Part shown: positions 18,339 to 27,748 of the stretch, in pieces
Numbering within the stretch: the first letter of the stretch is position 1
Layout: each line of letters opens with the position of its first letter
Assembly (NCBI GenBank): GCA_002794705.1
Contig: PGTK01000003.1
Span: 218,902 to 282,901, forward strand
Direction: 5' to 3'
From: Candidatus Thermofonsia Clade 1 bacterium
Lineage (GTDB): Bacteria > Chloroflexota > Anaerolineae > Aggregatilineales > UBA2796
Length of the DNA stretch: 64,000 bases
The notes under the pieces: generated by a model
Seen by the model: the letters and a program-made list of their open reading frames with translations, nothing else
Databases searched by the model: none
What the model was told of the DNA's origin: nothing
Program-made: the position numbers and the translations under genes

Positions 18339-19466
18339 GTGCCAATCGGCATTGATTACACGCCCGCCTACGAGCAAGGCGGCGGAATCGGGCGCTATGT
18401 GCGTGAGTTGGTGGCGGCGCTTGCCGCCCACGACTCCGCCCAGACCTATCACTTGTTTGTGGGAGGCGCAAGGCAGAATAAGCTGCCGCCTGCGCCTGCT
18501 CCGAACTTCCGCTACCGTTCAACGCGCCTCTCGCCACTGACCTTAGCGCGCCTGTGGCACCGAGCGCGCCTTCCGCTGCCCGTTGAGCTTTTCGTCGGCA
18601 AGGTGCGCCTGTTCCACGCCACGGACTTCGTCCTGCCTCCGACTTTGCCGCGCACGCGCACCTTGCTCACAGTGCATGATCTCTCGTTTGCGCGCCTGCC
18701 CGATTCAGCTGCGCCAAGCCTGAGAGCGTACCTTGAGGCGGTTGTGCCGCGCTCTGCACGGCGCGCCGATCATATCCTCGCCGACTCAGCCGCCACTAAA
18801 GCCGATTTGATCGCGCTCTACGGCATCCCTGAGTCAAAGATCACAGTGCTGTACAGCGGCGTGAGCGAGGCATTCAAACCCACTCACGACTCGGCTATCC
18901 AGAGCGCTGTGCGCGCCAAATACGGCATAGGCGAGTCGCCCTATGTGCTATCGGTCGGCACGGTGCAGCCGCGCAAAAACTACGAACGGCTGATGCAGGC
19001 ATTCGCTGCATTGCCCACACGCTGGGCAGACCTGAAACTGGTGATCGTAGGCGGGCGCGGCTGGCTGGACTCGCCCATCTATGCCCAAGCACGGGCGCTT
19101 GGGGAGCGCGTCCTGCTCACGGGCTTTGCCGAAGAATCAGACCTGCCTGCGCTCTATAGCGGCGCGCTGTGCCTTGCCTTCCCGTCGCTCTACGAAGGCT
19201 TCGGTCTGCCCGTGCTGGAGGGCATGGCGTGCGGCGTCCCTGTGCTGACCTCGAACGTCTCATCTTTGCCCGAAGTGGCAGGCGACGCTGCCCTGATGAT
19301 CGATCCGCACTCCGTCGAGGCGATCCGAGCGGGCCTCATCGAGCTGCTCGAAGAAGACTCGGCAGCGCACGCCGCCCGAATCGAGCGCGGCTACGCCCAA
19401 GCCAAGCGTTTCACATGGCACGCCGCTGCACAGCAGCTCAAAGCGCTCTACGAGCGCCTCATCTAG
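18339..19466 (+). CDS. Glycosyltransferase family 4
   Basis: Retaining glycosyltransferase of 375 residues with a GT-B fold. The N-terminal domain carries the donor-independent motif [11 protein letters not shown]. The C-terminal domain (about 190-360) has [24 protein letters not shown] and the nucleotide-sugar E-x7-E motif within [19 protein letters not shown], then [13 protein letters not shown] start is chosen because it begins directly with the first beta strand; its ribosome-binding site is weak. It ends the polysaccharide operon and overlaps the convergent leuB by 4 bases. Sugar specificity is unknown. Confidence 0.9.
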   Translation: MPIGIDYTPAYEQGGGIGRYVRELVAALAAHDSAQTYHLFVGGARQNKLPPAPAPNFRYRSTRLSPLTLARLWHRARLPLPVELFVGKVRLFHATDFVLPPTLPRTRTLLTVHDLSFARLPDSAAPSLRAYLEAVVPRSARRADHILADSAATKADLIALYGIPESKITVLYSGVSEAFKPTHDSAIQSAVRAKYGIGESPYVLSVGTVQPRKNYERLMQAFAALPTRWADLKLVIVGGRGWLDSPIYAQARALGERVLLTGFAEESDLPALYSGALCLAFPSLYEGFGLPVLEGMACGVPVLTSNVSSLPEVAGDAALMIDPHSVEAIRAGLIELLEEDSAAHAARIERGYAQAKRFTWHAAAQQLKALYERLI

Positions 19467-20536
19467 CCGATTTTGCGCAAAGCGGCGCGCACGCGCTCAC
19501 CAAACTCAGCGCTGCCGAGCGCAGGCGCTCCCGCCTCAGCGATATCGCCCGTGCGCGCCCCTGCTTCAAGCACGCTGAGCACTGCCGCCTCAAGCGCCGC
19601 CGCCTCAGCCTCCAAATTCAGGCTATGCCGCAACAGCATCGCCGCGCTCAAGATCGTGCCAATCGGATTGGCAATTCCCTTGCCCGCGATATCAGGCGCG
19701 CTACCGTGAATCGGCTCATAGACGCCAAATGTCCCCTCGCCAAGCGAGGCTGAAGGCAACATGCCCAGCGAGCCTGCCAAAACAGCCGCCTCGTCTGTCA
19801 GAATATCGCCGAACATATTCTCAGTCACAATCACGTCAAAGCGCGAGGGCGTGCGGATCAGCTGCATGGCGAACGAATCCACAAGGGCATGATCCACGCG
19901 CACATCAGGGAACTCAGCCGCCACCTGATTGACCGTGCGCTGCCACAGACGCGAACTCGCCAAAACGTTCGCCTTATCCACTGAGGTCAGGTGCTTACGC
20001 CGATTCTGCGCGGCGCGGAAGGCAAGGCGCGCCACGCGCTCCACCTCCGCCACTGTGTAAAGCATCGTATCGTACGCCGTATCGCCCTCACCCTGCTCTT
20101 GGCGGGCGCCGAAGTAGATGCCGCCTGTCAATTCGCGCACAAAGAGCATATCCACGCCCTCTAGCAGCTCAGCGCGCAGCGGCGCATGGCGCGCTAACAT
20201 CGGATAGGTGCGCACAGGGCGCAGATTGGCAAATAAGCCAAAATGACGGCGCAAACGCAGCAAGCCTTGCTCTGGGCGCACTTTGGCGCTCGGATCAGAC
20301 CACTGCGGTCCGCCGACGGCGCCCAGCAGCACAGCATCGCAATTCTCGCACATGGAGCGCGTCTCAAGCGGGAAAGGATCGCCCGTTGCATCAATGGCGC
20401 AGCCGCCGAAAAGCGCCTCCTGAAAGGTGAAAGTGTGTCCGCCCAGCGCAGCGACGTCCTTCAACAAGGACACAGCGATCGCCGTGACCTCCGGTCCGAT
20501 CCCGTCGCCGCTTAAGACAGTGATGGTCGCTTGCAT
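19463..20536 (-). CDS. leuB: 3-isopropylmalate dehydrogenase
   Basis: Leucine biosynthesis enzyme of 357 residues: oxidative decarboxylation of 3-isopropylmalate with NAD. Motifs in order are [18 protein letters not shown], the substrate Arg region [55 protein letters not shown] and the NAD-binding [25 protein letters not shown]. These distinguish it from isocitrate and tartrate dehydrogenases. The other leu genes are absent here. It follows moaB on the same strand but is separated by a terminator at 20561-20580, so how it is transcribed is not clear. Confidence 0.96.
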   Translation of the reverse strand: MQATITVLSGDGIGPEVTAIAVSLLKDVAALGGHTFTFQEALFGGCAIDATGDPFPLETRSMCENCDAVLLGAVGGPQWSDPSAKVRPEQGLLRLRRHFGLFANLRPVRTYPMLARHAPLRAELLEGVDMLFVRELTGGIYFGARQEQGEGDTAYDTMLYTVAEVERVARLAFRAAQNRRKHLTSVDKANVLASSRLWQRTVNQVAAEFPDVRVDHALVDSFAMQLIRTPSRFDVIVTENMFGDILTDEAAVLAGSLGMLPSASLGEGTFGVYEPIHGSAPDIAGKGIANPIGTILSAAMLLRHSLNLEAEAAALEAAVLSVLEAGARTGDIAEAGAPALGSAEFGERVRAALRKIG

Positions 20537-20560
20537 GATAGCACTTGCCTAATTGTGATG

Positions 20561-20580
20561 AAAAAAGCCGCTTGCGCGGC
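20561..20580 (-). terminator. Intrinsic terminator downstream of moaB
   Basis: The minus strand reads GCCGC GCAA GCGGC followed directly by TTTTTT. This is a classical rho-independent terminator between moaB and leuB. Confidence 0.8.
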
Positions 20581-20608
20581 AAAGTATAGCGGAGCAGCGC
20601 CAAACGCG

Positions 20609-21121
20609 CTACGCTTGACGGGCGATCTCCCACGCTAAATGGTTCAGCTCAGGCAAAATGAGCGACTCAACCGCCAATTTGACCGCCTTCGGCGACCCCG
20701 GCATACTGACAATCAATTTGCCGCGATAGACGCCCGCCGTAGCCCGACTTAGCATTGCCGCCGCCCCGACCTGCTGATAGCTGAGCATCCGAAACAACTC
20801 GCCAAAGCCGCTGAGCGTCTTCTCCAGCTTGCGAGCGATCACGTCATAAGTGGTATCGCGGGGCGCAATGCCCGTGCCGCCATTGAAAAGCGCGATCTGT
20901 AGCTCAGGAATGCCCACCAATTCCTCCAGCACGGCACTGACCTGCTCAGGCTCATCGCGCACGATACGATACGCCGCAATGCGATGCCCAAGCGCCTCAA
21001 AGGTCTGGCGCAACCACAGACCGTTCTCATCCGTCTCAGGCGTGCGCGTATCGCTGACCGTGACAATGCTAAGCGTCACAGGTCCGCGCCCTGCCAATGC
21101 CCGATGTTCCTCCGCGCCCAT
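20609..21121 (-). CDS. moaB: MoaB/Mog family molybdenum cofactor protein
   Basis: A 170-residue protein of the MoaB/MogA molybdopterin-binding fold, which adenylylates molybdopterin in molybdenum cofactor synthesis. Visible motifs are [14 protein letters not shown], the [16 protein letters not shown] loop, and [27 protein letters not shown]. The [12 protein letters not shown] version is more like MoaB than MogA. GTGAGG lies 7 bases before the ATG. It belongs to the minus-strand run TPR protein - cdaA - moaB and is closed by the terminator behind it. No other moa genes are in the window. Confidence 0.92.
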   Translation of the reverse strand: MGAEEHRALAGRGPVTLSIVTVSDTRTPETDENGLWLRQTFEALGHRIAAYRIVRDEPEQVSAVLEELVGIPELQIALFNGGTGIAPRDTTYDVIARKLEKTLSGFGELFRMLSYQQVGAAAMLSRATAGVYRGKLIVSMPGSPKAVKLAVESLILPELNHLAWEIARQA

Positions 21122-21148
21122 AGATCAGCCTCACTATGCCCTATCCGC

Positions 21149-22009
21149 CTAAGCGGAGCGCGCCAAGCGCTTGCGCAATTGCCCGAAACGCTCCCCAAGC
21201 GCCTTGAAAAAGGACGGAGTCTGCTCCGCCTCCGCGTAGAACGCCTGCAAAATCGTGCGCAGACGGTTCGCATCCAAACGGCGGATCATGCGCCCGCTAT
21301 TCGTGACCGAAATCTGACCCGTTTCCTCAGAGACGACCACACACACGCCGTCACTGACCTCGCTAATGCCCAGTGCAGCGCGATGGCGCGTGCCAAGTTT
21401 ACGATCAGTCAAGTTGCGCCCACTGGAGAGCGGCAACACACACGCCGCTGCCGCGATCTTGCCCTCACGCAAAATGACAGCGCCATCATGCAACTCAGTC
21501 TTGGGATAAAAAATCGTAAGCAGCAGCTGAGCGCTCACCACGCTCTCAAGGATCACGCCTGTATCAATGTATTCCTGCAAGCTGGTCTCGCGCTGAATGA
21601 CGATCAGCGCGCCCTGCCGCCGCTCTGAAAGGCGCGCCGCCGCCGCGCAAATCTCCTCAATGATCTTCTGACGCACGCGCTGGCTCTCAGGCAGATGATT
21701 CAGTCCAAAGCCCGCCCTGCCCAGCTGCTCCAGCAGACGGCGCAACTCAGGCTGAAAAATAATCGGGATAGCCACTGCAGCAACGGTCAGCACATTGCCA
21801 ATCAGCCAACGGAAAGCGGGAAAGGGAAAGATCGAAGCCGTCAAACTGACTGCAGCCAACAAAATGATCACGCCGCGCAACAGCGAAAGCGCCTGCGTGT
21901 TGCGCAACAGCAAACTCAAGCCGAAAAAGATGAGCGCGACTACCAGAATATCCAGCAGCGCAGCAAAATTCAGGTAGGTCTCGATCAGCCAGCACGGCTC
22001 ACCACACAT
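21149..22009 (-). CDS. cdaA: Diadenylate cyclase CdaA
   Basis: Membrane-bound enzyme making the second messenger cyclic di-AMP from two ATP, 286 residues. Three N-terminal hydrophobic segments (about 15-35, 42-62, 68-86) precede a DisA_N catalytic domain. Its two hallmark motifs are DGA at 175-177 and RHR at 208-210 in GTRHRAALGISE. I chose the ATG at 22009 because AGAGGG lies 6 bases upstream and it clears the stop of the TPR gene at 22020. A longer start at 22063 would overlap that gene. The usual partner gene ybbR does not follow; moaB does. Cyclic di-AMP typically controls potassium and osmolyte balance. Confidence 0.93.
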   Translation of the reverse strand: MCGEPCWLIETYLNFAALLDILVVALIFFGLSLLLRNTQALSLLRGVIILLAAVSLTASIFPFPAFRWLIGNVLTVAAVAIPIIFQPELRRLLEQLGRAGFGLNHLPESQRVRQKIIEEICAAAARLSERRQGALIVIQRETSLQEYIDTGVILESVVSAQLLLTIFYPKTELHDGAVILREGKIAAAACVLPLSSGRNLTDRKLGTRHRAALGISEVSDGVCVVVSEETGQISVTNSGRMIRRLDANRLRTILQAFYAEAEQTPSFFKALGERFGQLRKRLARSA

Positions 22010-22019
22010 AGCACGCCCT

Positions 22020-24257
22020 CTAACAGCCCATCTGCGCCAAAAGCGCCTGATATTGCGCCACATTGGGCGGATTCAGCTTAACAATCTGCTTGATGGTCGC
22101 GCACGCCTCTTGCATCAAGCCAGCATCCAGCTGCAATTCGCCAAGCGCGTCCAGCTGCTCAATCGCCTCCGGAATGCGCCGAAGTTGCTGATAAACCGCC
22201 GCCAAACGCGAGCGCAGGCCCATCTCACTGGGGCGCGCCGCGACCATGCTCTCTAATGTGGAAAGAATCAGGTTGCCGCGCCGCGACTGCGCGTACAAGC
22301 GCAGCAAATTATCCAACTCGCGCATTGCCTCAATCGGATTGCCCAGTCTGAAATGAATCTCGACCAGCTCACGGCGCGGCTCATCATCGTTCGGCACGAG
22401 TTCACGAATCTGCTCAAAAGTGCGCTGTGCCTGCCGCCAGTCAAGGCGCGTCATGTAAATATCAGCCAGACGGCGCAAAATCTCGACGCGCTTCTCAATC
22501 GGCGCATTCAAGCGCTGAGCCAAGCGATTCGCGGCGAGGTACGTATCACGGGCTTGATCGATCTCCGCCAATTGATAGTAAGCGCCCGCCAAACCGATGT
22601 ATTCATCCAACAGGCGCGTCTCATCACCCTCGCGCTCCAAAAGATCGATCAGGCTCAAGCGCAAGTTGATATCCATTGGCGCGATCTTGATCACTTCATT
22701 CAAGATCATGGCAGCGCTAACCCGATCATCGCGGGCGAGGAAGCTATTGATCACCACATTATACTTGGTGATCGCAGCCTGAGTCTGACCCTCTTCCATC
22801 AGCACCTGTGCTACGCGCTGATGGGCAGGCAGTGAGGTCGGTTGGCGCTCAATGATCCACATTGCCTCATCCGCCGCCAAAGTGTAGAGTCCGCGCCGAA
22901 TGTACTCGTCCACTCGCGTGAGCGCCTCCACAATGGAGGGGTCTTTAACGATGTCAATCAGCTCGTTTTTGCCGCCGCCGCGCAGACGGTCATCAATGGC
23001 GCGCCGAGTCTGCGGAATGCGCACCTTCCAATCCGCGCCTGAGAGCCAGCGGCTGAATTCGTTGCACGTCTGAGCCAGATCGTAATCCTGCATCTGTTGA
23101 ATAGCGGCAAGCAACTCATCATAGACAGCGGTCAGCTGCGTTGCCTCATCAGGGTTGATCACCAGCTGCAGGTCTGCCAGCTGCAAAGCACGGACGAAAT
23201 GCTCCGCCGCGGCGCGCACCTGCCCTAGACCCAAATACGCTTGTCCCATGCCGTGCGCCACGCCCGCCGCATAAGCAGCATCCTGAACGCGCCCCAAGTA
23301 TTGCAGCGCGTTCTGCCACTGCCCAAGCGTTATCAAAAGCGATCCCAAGCACACATACAGGGCAGGATGCCGAATGCCCTGCTTTTCCGCCGCCTGAAAG
23401 GCGCTCACAGCTTGGGCATTCTCGCCGATCTTCTGCAATTCAATGCCCTGAATGGCTTGCGCCTCAGCCATGGTCAAGCCGCCCTCCAGCAAATGCTCAG
23501 CAAGATGCGCAAGCGCCTTCTCAGTCGCCTCGCCTAACGGACCAGCTACATGCGACTCAGCAAACGCGGGCTGCGCTTCCTCAGCAGGCGCCGCAGCGCC
23601 CCCAGACTTGCCATCCGAAGGGCGTTCATCCTGAAGTTGCGGCACTGCCATCAGCTCGCCCGACTCAATCGCACGCTTGGCGTTCAGCACCTGCACATTG
23701 CTCGGCTCAAGGCGCAGCGCCCGCTCGATCGCCTGCATGGCGCGTTCCCGATCCTTATTGCGCTGAAAGTTGAAAGCAAGCGTGAGATACTGCAGCACAG
23801 CCGCACGGCGGCGCCCCGTACGCTCATACAGCTGAGCAAGGCGGAAGTGAATCTGCAGCAAGCCGGGCGTGAGGAGCGTAGCGCGCTCATAATTGCCTAT
23901 TGCCTTTTCAATATCGCGTTGCGCAAGGTAAATCTCCGCCACGCTCACATACTGAGTCGCCGCTTCCTTCAAACGACCAAGCCGCTCAAGCACATCTGCG
24001 CTGCGCTCTAGCGGCACAGGATCGTCCGGCGCCAGCTTATGCCCCTTCATCAGCACTTTCAGCGCGTCGTTATAGCGCTTGACCTGCATCAGCGCCAAGC
24101 CAAGATACTTGTAGGGATCAGGCTCTTCAGGGCTTTCTTGCAGGGCGCGTGCATAGGCAGTGACCGCCTTATCCCACTCTTGATCCCAAGCAAGGCTATG
24201 ACCCAAGTTCAGGTAATACTCATACGTCTCTTGTTTCGATGTCATGGCTCCGCCCAT
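22020..24257 (-). CDS. Large tetratricopeptide-repeat protein
   Basis: A 745-residue, largely helical protein built of many TPR-like repeats. Good examples lie near residues 10-45 (LNLGHSLAWDQEWDKAVTAYARAL), 45-80, 80-115 and 115-185, with another block in the C-terminal 250 residues. A low-complexity Ala/Glu/Pro linker lies around 205-235. There is no signal peptide or membrane helix, so it is probably a cytoplasmic scaffold. It lies 11 bases upstream of cdaA and 32 bases downstream of argF. The first ATG has GAGGA at 4 bases; ATG 24245 is an alternative. No specific function can be assigned; the link with cdaA may be meaningful. Confidence 0.85.
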   Translation of the reverse strand: MGGAMTSKQETYEYYLNLGHSLAWDQEWDKAVTAYARALQESPEEPDPYKYLGLALMQVKRYNDALKVLMKGHKLAPDDPVPLERSADVLERLGRLKEAATQYVSVAEIYLAQRDIEKAIGNYERATLLTPGLLQIHFRLAQLYERTGRRRAAVLQYLTLAFNFQRNKDRERAMQAIERALRLEPSNVQVLNAKRAIESGELMAVPQLQDERPSDGKSGGAAAPAEEAQPAFAESHVAGPLGEATEKALAHLAEHLLEGGLTMAEAQAIQGIELQKIGENAQAVSAFQAAEKQGIRHPALYVCLGSLLITLGQWQNALQYLGRVQDAAYAAGVAHGMGQAYLGLGQVRAAAEHFVRALQLADLQLVINPDEATQLTAVYDELLAAIQQMQDYDLAQTCNEFSRWLSGADWKVRIPQTRRAIDDRLRGGGKNELIDIVKDPSIVEALTRVDEYIRRGLYTLAADEAMWIIERQPTSLPAHQRVAQVLMEEGQTQAAITKYNVVINSFLARDDRVSAAMILNEVIKIAPMDINLRLSLIDLLEREGDETRLLDEYIGLAGAYYQLAEIDQARDTYLAANRLAQRLNAPIEKRVEILRRLADIYMTRLDWRQAQRTFEQIRELVPNDDEPRRELVEIHFRLGNPIEAMRELDNLLRLYAQSRRGNLILSTLESMVAARPSEMGLRSRLAAVYQQLRRIPEAIEQLDALGELQLDAGLMQEACATIKQIVKLNPPNVAQYQALLAQMGC

Positions 24258-24289
24258 CCGATCCTCTGACCCAGAGCTATGTGTGACCT

Positions 24290-25198
24290 CTAACTGCTCA
24301 GCAAGCGCACCAAAATCGCCTTCTGTGCGTGCAAGCGATTAGCAGCTTGCTGGAAAATCAGCGAATGCGCGCCGTCAGCTACCTCATCCGTGATCTCCTC
24401 GCCGCGATGAGCAGGCAAGCAATGCATGACCACAACGTGCTTCGCAGCAAGGCGCACCAAATCAGCATTCACCTGATAGGGCGGGAAAATCTGACGGCGC
24501 ACCTCCGCCTCCGCCTCCTGACCCATGCTTGTCCATGTATCCGTGTAAATGCAGTCAACGCCCTCCACAGCGGCACGCGGATCGTCGGTCAATGTGAGCG
24601 CCAAGCCCATCTCGCGCAAGTGCGCTACCTCTGCCTCGCTCAGCTGGTAGCCCTTCGGACTCGCTATGCGCAGCTCAACGCCATAGCGCGCTGCCGCCTC
24701 GCCCAATGAAAACGTGACGTTATTGGAATCGCCCACGTAAGCCATCTTCAAGCCGCGCAAGGCGCCAAAATGCTCATAGAGCGTCAACATATCGGCGAAG
24801 GCTTGGCAGGGATGGCTATCATCGCTCAAGCCATTGATGACAGGTACGCTTGCCCAATGTGCCAATTGCGTCAAATGATCCTGCGCAAAAACGCGCGCCA
24901 TGATGCCTTGCGCATAGCCGCTCAGCACACGCGCCACGTCCGCAATGCTCTCGCGCTTGCCCAGACCGATCTCATCAGGTCCAAGATAGATTGCATCGCC
25001 GCCTAAGTGTTTCATCGCCACCTGAAAGCTGACTCGCGTCCGCAGCGAGGGCTTCTGGAAGATCATTGCCAAAATCTTGCCGCCCAAAACAGGGCGATTG
25101 CCGCCATTCTGCCATTCAAGTTTTAAGTAGACTGCCTGATTGAGCAACGCCTCCATCTCAGGCGCTGACCAATCAGCAATATTTAGAAAGTGTCTCAT
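24290..25198 (-). CDS. argF: Ornithine carbamoyltransferase
   Basis: Arginine biosynthesis: carbamoyl phosphate plus ornithine gives citrulline. The 302-residue protein starts at [10 protein letters not shown]; this ATG (25198) has AGGT upstream, and the longer reading frame would run through the promoter. Motifs are the carbamoyl-phosphate loop [21 protein letters not shown], the ornithine loop DTWTSMGQ and the catalytic [11 protein letters not shown]. The D-x-W-x-SMG loop separates it from aspartate carbamoyltransferase. An extended -10 promoter and an 18-bp palindrome lie just upstream. Confidence 0.96.
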   Translation of the reverse strand: MRHFLNIADWSAPEMEALLNQAVYLKLEWQNGGNRPVLGGKILAMIFQKPSLRTRVSFQVAMKHLGGDAIYLGPDEIGLGKRESIADVARVLSGYAQGIMARVFAQDHLTQLAHWASVPVINGLSDDSHPCQAFADMLTLYEHFGALRGLKMAYVGDSNNVTFSLGEAAARYGVELRIASPKGYQLSEAEVAHLREMGLALTLTDDPRAAVEGVDCIYTDTWTSMGQEAEAEVRRQIFPPYQVNADLVRLAAKHVVVMHCLPAHRGEEITDEVADGAHSLIFQQAANRLHAQKAILVRLLSS

Positions 25199-25238
25199 GG
25201 TGAACCTATCTGTGATGAAAGAAGCGCTTCTATTGAGG

Positions 25239-25268
25239 AGTATAGCACGGCTATCCACGTATGGATAG
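25239..25268 (-). promoter_or_regulatory. argF promoter with overlapping palindrome
   Basis: The minus strand has the extended -10 TGCTATACT (25239-25247). Where a -35 should lie there is a perfect 7-bp inverted repeat with a 4-base centre, CTATCCA/TGGATAG (25251-25268). The position suggests a repressor or activator site controlling argF. Confidence 0.55.
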
Positions 25269-25334
25269 TCAGCTGGGCGTAAAAAAGTGAGCTAAACAGG
25301 GCAGTTTCGCTTGAGGAAAAGCGCACAAGTGCGA

Positions 25335-25853
25335 TCAGGCATTCTGCTTGAAAAAGCGGAGGTACTGCTCGTAGGCATCGCGCCCAAAACAGACCATGAT
25401 CACGCGCTGAAGGGTCTGATCATGCTCAAGGAACGCCTGTACCGTGTTGAGCGCAATGGGAATAGCGCGCTCCATTGGGAAACCATAAGCGCCCGTGCTG
25501 ATCGAAGGGAAAGCAATGCTACGCACGCCATGCTGAACTGCCAAAGCCAAACTGGAGCGATAAGCGCTCGCCAAGAGCGCGTCTTCATTGTTGTTGCCGC
25601 CCTGCCAAATCGGTCCGACCGTATGAATGACATAGCGCGCTGGCAACTGATAGCCTTCGGTCAGGCGCGCCTCACCCACGGGGCAGCCGCCCAGCTTACG
25701 GCACGCCTCCAGCAGCTGCGGACCGGCAGCGCGATGAATAGCGCCGTCAACGCCGCCGCCGCCGAGTAAACTGGTATTGGCGGCGTTGACAATGGCATCC
25801 ACTGCTAACTTCGTGATATCACCTTCGATGATCTCGATACGCGGATCGTACAT
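25335..25853 (-). CDS. Macro-domain protein, O-acetyl-ADP-ribose deacetylase-like
   Basis: A single macro domain of 172 residues, close to the YmdB/MacroD type that hydrolyses O-acetyl-ADP-ribose or removes ADP-ribose from proteins. Family motifs are [39 protein letters not shown], with the Asn-Asn pair and Gly-rich loop, then the [10 protein letters not shown] strand and the second loop [10 protein letters not shown]. It begins 12 bases after the sigma factor stop, so it is probably the last gene of the DUF177-sigA operon. That pairing is uncommon and could link ADP-ribose metabolism to growth. Confidence 0.93.
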   Translation of the reverse strand: MYDPRIEIIEGDITKLAVDAIVNAANTSLLGGGGVDGAIHRAAGPQLLEACRKLGGCPVGEARLTEGYQLPARYVIHTVGPIWQGGNNNEDALLASAYRSSLALAVQHGVRSIAFPSISTGAYGFPMERAIPIALNTVQAFLEHDQTLQRVIMVCFGRDAYEQYLRFFKQNA

Positions 25854-25864
25854 CGCTCACCTGA

Positions 25865-27013
25865 TCATTGCAGAAAATCGCGCAGGTGGCGCGAACGGCG
25901 CGGATGCCGCAGGCGCCGCAGCGCCCGACCCTCAATTTGACGGATGCGCTCACGGGTCAAGCCGAATTTCTGCCCAACTTCCTCAAGCGTGTACTGCTCA
26001 CCGTTGTGCAAGCCGAAACGCAAGCGCAAAATGCGCGCTTCACGCGGCGTGAGCGTACTCAACACCTCTTCCAGCTTTTCGCGCAACAAATTCTGATAGG
26101 CGCTCTGGATGGGCGTAGGAGCGCTCTCATCTTCAAGGAAACTACCCAGCTCGCTCTCTTCCTCTTCGCCCACAGGACGCTCCAGACTGATCGGGCGCCA
26201 ACTGACCTGCAGCAACCACTCCACTTTGCGCGGATCGAGGTTCAAATGCAGGGCGATCTCCTCTGTAGTGGGCTTACGCCCTAAATCCTGCTCCAGCAGG
26301 CGCACAGTGCGGTAGATATTGCGAATGCGATCCGACATATGCACAGGCACGCGAATGGTGCGCCCCTGATCGGCGATGGCGCGTGCGATAGTCTGGCGAA
26401 TCCACCAAGTGGCATAAGTGCTGAAGCGGTAGCCGCGCCTGTGATCGAACTTTTCAACTGCTTTGATCAGCCCTAGGTTGCCCTCTTGAATCAGATCGAG
26501 GAATGGCACGCCGCGCCCCATGTAGCGCTTGGCAATGCTGACAACAAGGCGCGTATTGGCACGGATAATATGATCGCGGGCAAGGCGACCATCTTCAACA
26601 ATAGCAGCCAGACGCTCGCGCTCAGCGCCCTCTGCATAAGGTAGCGCCTCACTGGCTGCAACGCCCGCCTGAATGCGCTCTGCAATAGCGATCTCCTCCT
26701 CAAGCGTGAGCAGCGGCACGCACGCCATCTCTTTCAAGTACAGCCCGACGCTATCATCGCTCGGAACGCCGCTCAGATCGGGCAGGAACTCATCTTCCTC
26801 AACATCGGCGGAGTCGTCCTCTTCAAAGGTTGTCTCGCTGTAAATTTCTATGCCCGCCGACTGCAAAAACGGGATTAACTCAGTTGGACTATCGCCCGCT
26901 TCACTGGCAAACTCGTAAATCTCTTCAAGCGTCAAAAATCCCTGCGTTTCAGCTTTTTCGAACAGTTCTGCAAGGTCGGGATAACGATCAGCTCGGCTGG
27001 ATAAGTCCTGCAT
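25865..27013 (-). CDS. sigA: Principal RNA polymerase sigma factor (sigma-70 family)
   Basis: A 382-residue primary sigma factor lacking a full region 1.1. Region 1.2 is [16 protein letters not shown]. Region 2 has [28 protein letters not shown] and the -10 reading, strand-opening part [21 protein letters not shown]. Region 3 has RTIRVPVHM. Region 4.2 has [21 protein letters not shown], the -35 helix. The ATG at 27013 is chosen because AGGGGGA lies 8 bases upstream. The near-consensus -35/-10 promoters in the window are what this protein should read. It is transcribed behind the DUF177 gene. Confidence 0.95.
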   Translation of the reverse strand: MQDLSSRADRYPDLAELFEKAETQGFLTLEEIYEFASEAGDSPTELIPFLQSAGIEIYSETTFEEDDSADVEEDEFLPDLSGVPSDDSVGLYLKEMACVPLLTLEEEIAIAERIQAGVAASEALPYAEGAERERLAAIVEDGRLARDHIIRANTRLVVSIAKRYMGRGVPFLDLIQEGNLGLIKAVEKFDHRRGYRFSTYATWWIRQTIARAIADQGRTIRVPVHMSDRIRNIYRTVRLLEQDLGRKPTTEEIALHLNLDPRKVEWLLQVSWRPISLERPVGEEEESELGSFLEDESAPTPIQSAYQNLLREKLEEVLSTLTPREARILRLRFGLHNGEQYTLEEVGQKFGLTRERIRQIEGRALRRLRHPRRSRHLRDFLQ

Positions 27014-27055
27014 GGTGTAAAATCCCCCTTCATACACACATATATCCCAAAAAGC

Positions 27056-27598
27056 TCACTCATCGGGCTTTGAGAGCTTATCGCGCAGCGCCCGCAAAGC
27101 CGCCAGACGCGGATCAAGTGCCTCTCTATGACAATTACAGGTGCCTTCGTTCAAGTTTTGTCCACACTCTGGGCAAAGTCCCAGACAATCAGGCTTGCAC
27201 AGCGGAATGATGGGTATCTCTAAGATGATCTCTTGGCGGAGCAGCGGCGCGAGGTCTAGAATGCCATCTTCGCCAATAGTGAACTCTGCATAGGAATTTG
27301 GCTGCGTGAGATAGAGTTCCTCAAGCGTGATCTCTAAAGCAACGGGTGCCTCAGTCAGACAGCGGCTGCACTCTAGAATGATCGCCGTGTGGAGCGCGCC
27401 CTGCACTAAGATGCCGTGCGAGGTACGGCTGAAGCGGATCGCGCCGCGCAAAAACTCAACTGTTACATCATCTGCCACGCGCAAACGCGGGATATTCAGC
27501 TCAGTCTCACTGATCTGCCCGCGCGTGCCTTCCAAGAGGAAGCCGAGCTGAAACTTCAGCACGCGAGCAGGTACATAGCCATTGGTTGATGTGTTCAC
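27056..27598 (-). CDS. DUF177/YceD family protein
   Basis: A 180-residue protein of the DUF177 (YceD) family, linked in other bacteria to 23S rRNA or ribosomal protein L32 expression. Motifs are a beta-rich N-half, LECSRCLTEAPVALEITLEELY with its Cys pair, and a C-terminal CKPDCLGLCPECGQNLNEGTCNC zinc-ribbon-like cluster. The usual next gene rpmF is absent; the sigma factor follows. I chose the GTG at 27598. Any longer start would use codons that form the promoter at 27671-27700, and the apparent first codon TTG is in fact the -35 box. Confidence 0.85.
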   Translation of the reverse strand: MNTSTNGYVPARVLKFQLGFLLEGTRGQISETELNIPRLRVADDVTVEFLRGAIRFSRTSHGILVQGALHTAIILECSRCLTEAPVALEITLEELYLTQPNSYAEFTIGEDGILDLAPLLRQEIILEIPIIPLCKPDCLGLCPECGQNLNEGTCNCHREALDPRLAALRALRDKLSKPDE

Positions 27599-27670
27599 GA
27601 GGTTACCTAAAAAACAACCACCACCGCAAGCGCGTGGCGGCTGAACAATTGAAACATTACGACTGTTCTG

Positions 27671-27700
27671 ATTATAAAGACTATCTAAGGTTTGTGTCAA
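27671..27700 (-). promoter_or_regulatory. Near-consensus promoter of the DUF177-sigA-macro operon
   Basis: Perfect TTGACA (27695-27700) and perfect TATAAT (27671-27676) are 18 bases apart on the minus strand. Transcription would begin near 27664. The leader of about 65 bases contains a GC-rich hairpin around 27617-27635. Confidence 0.88.
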
Positions 27701-27748
27701 TATGTTGGCAGAATGCTAAGTAAAGCAATCTTCCAGAGAGCGCTGCTC

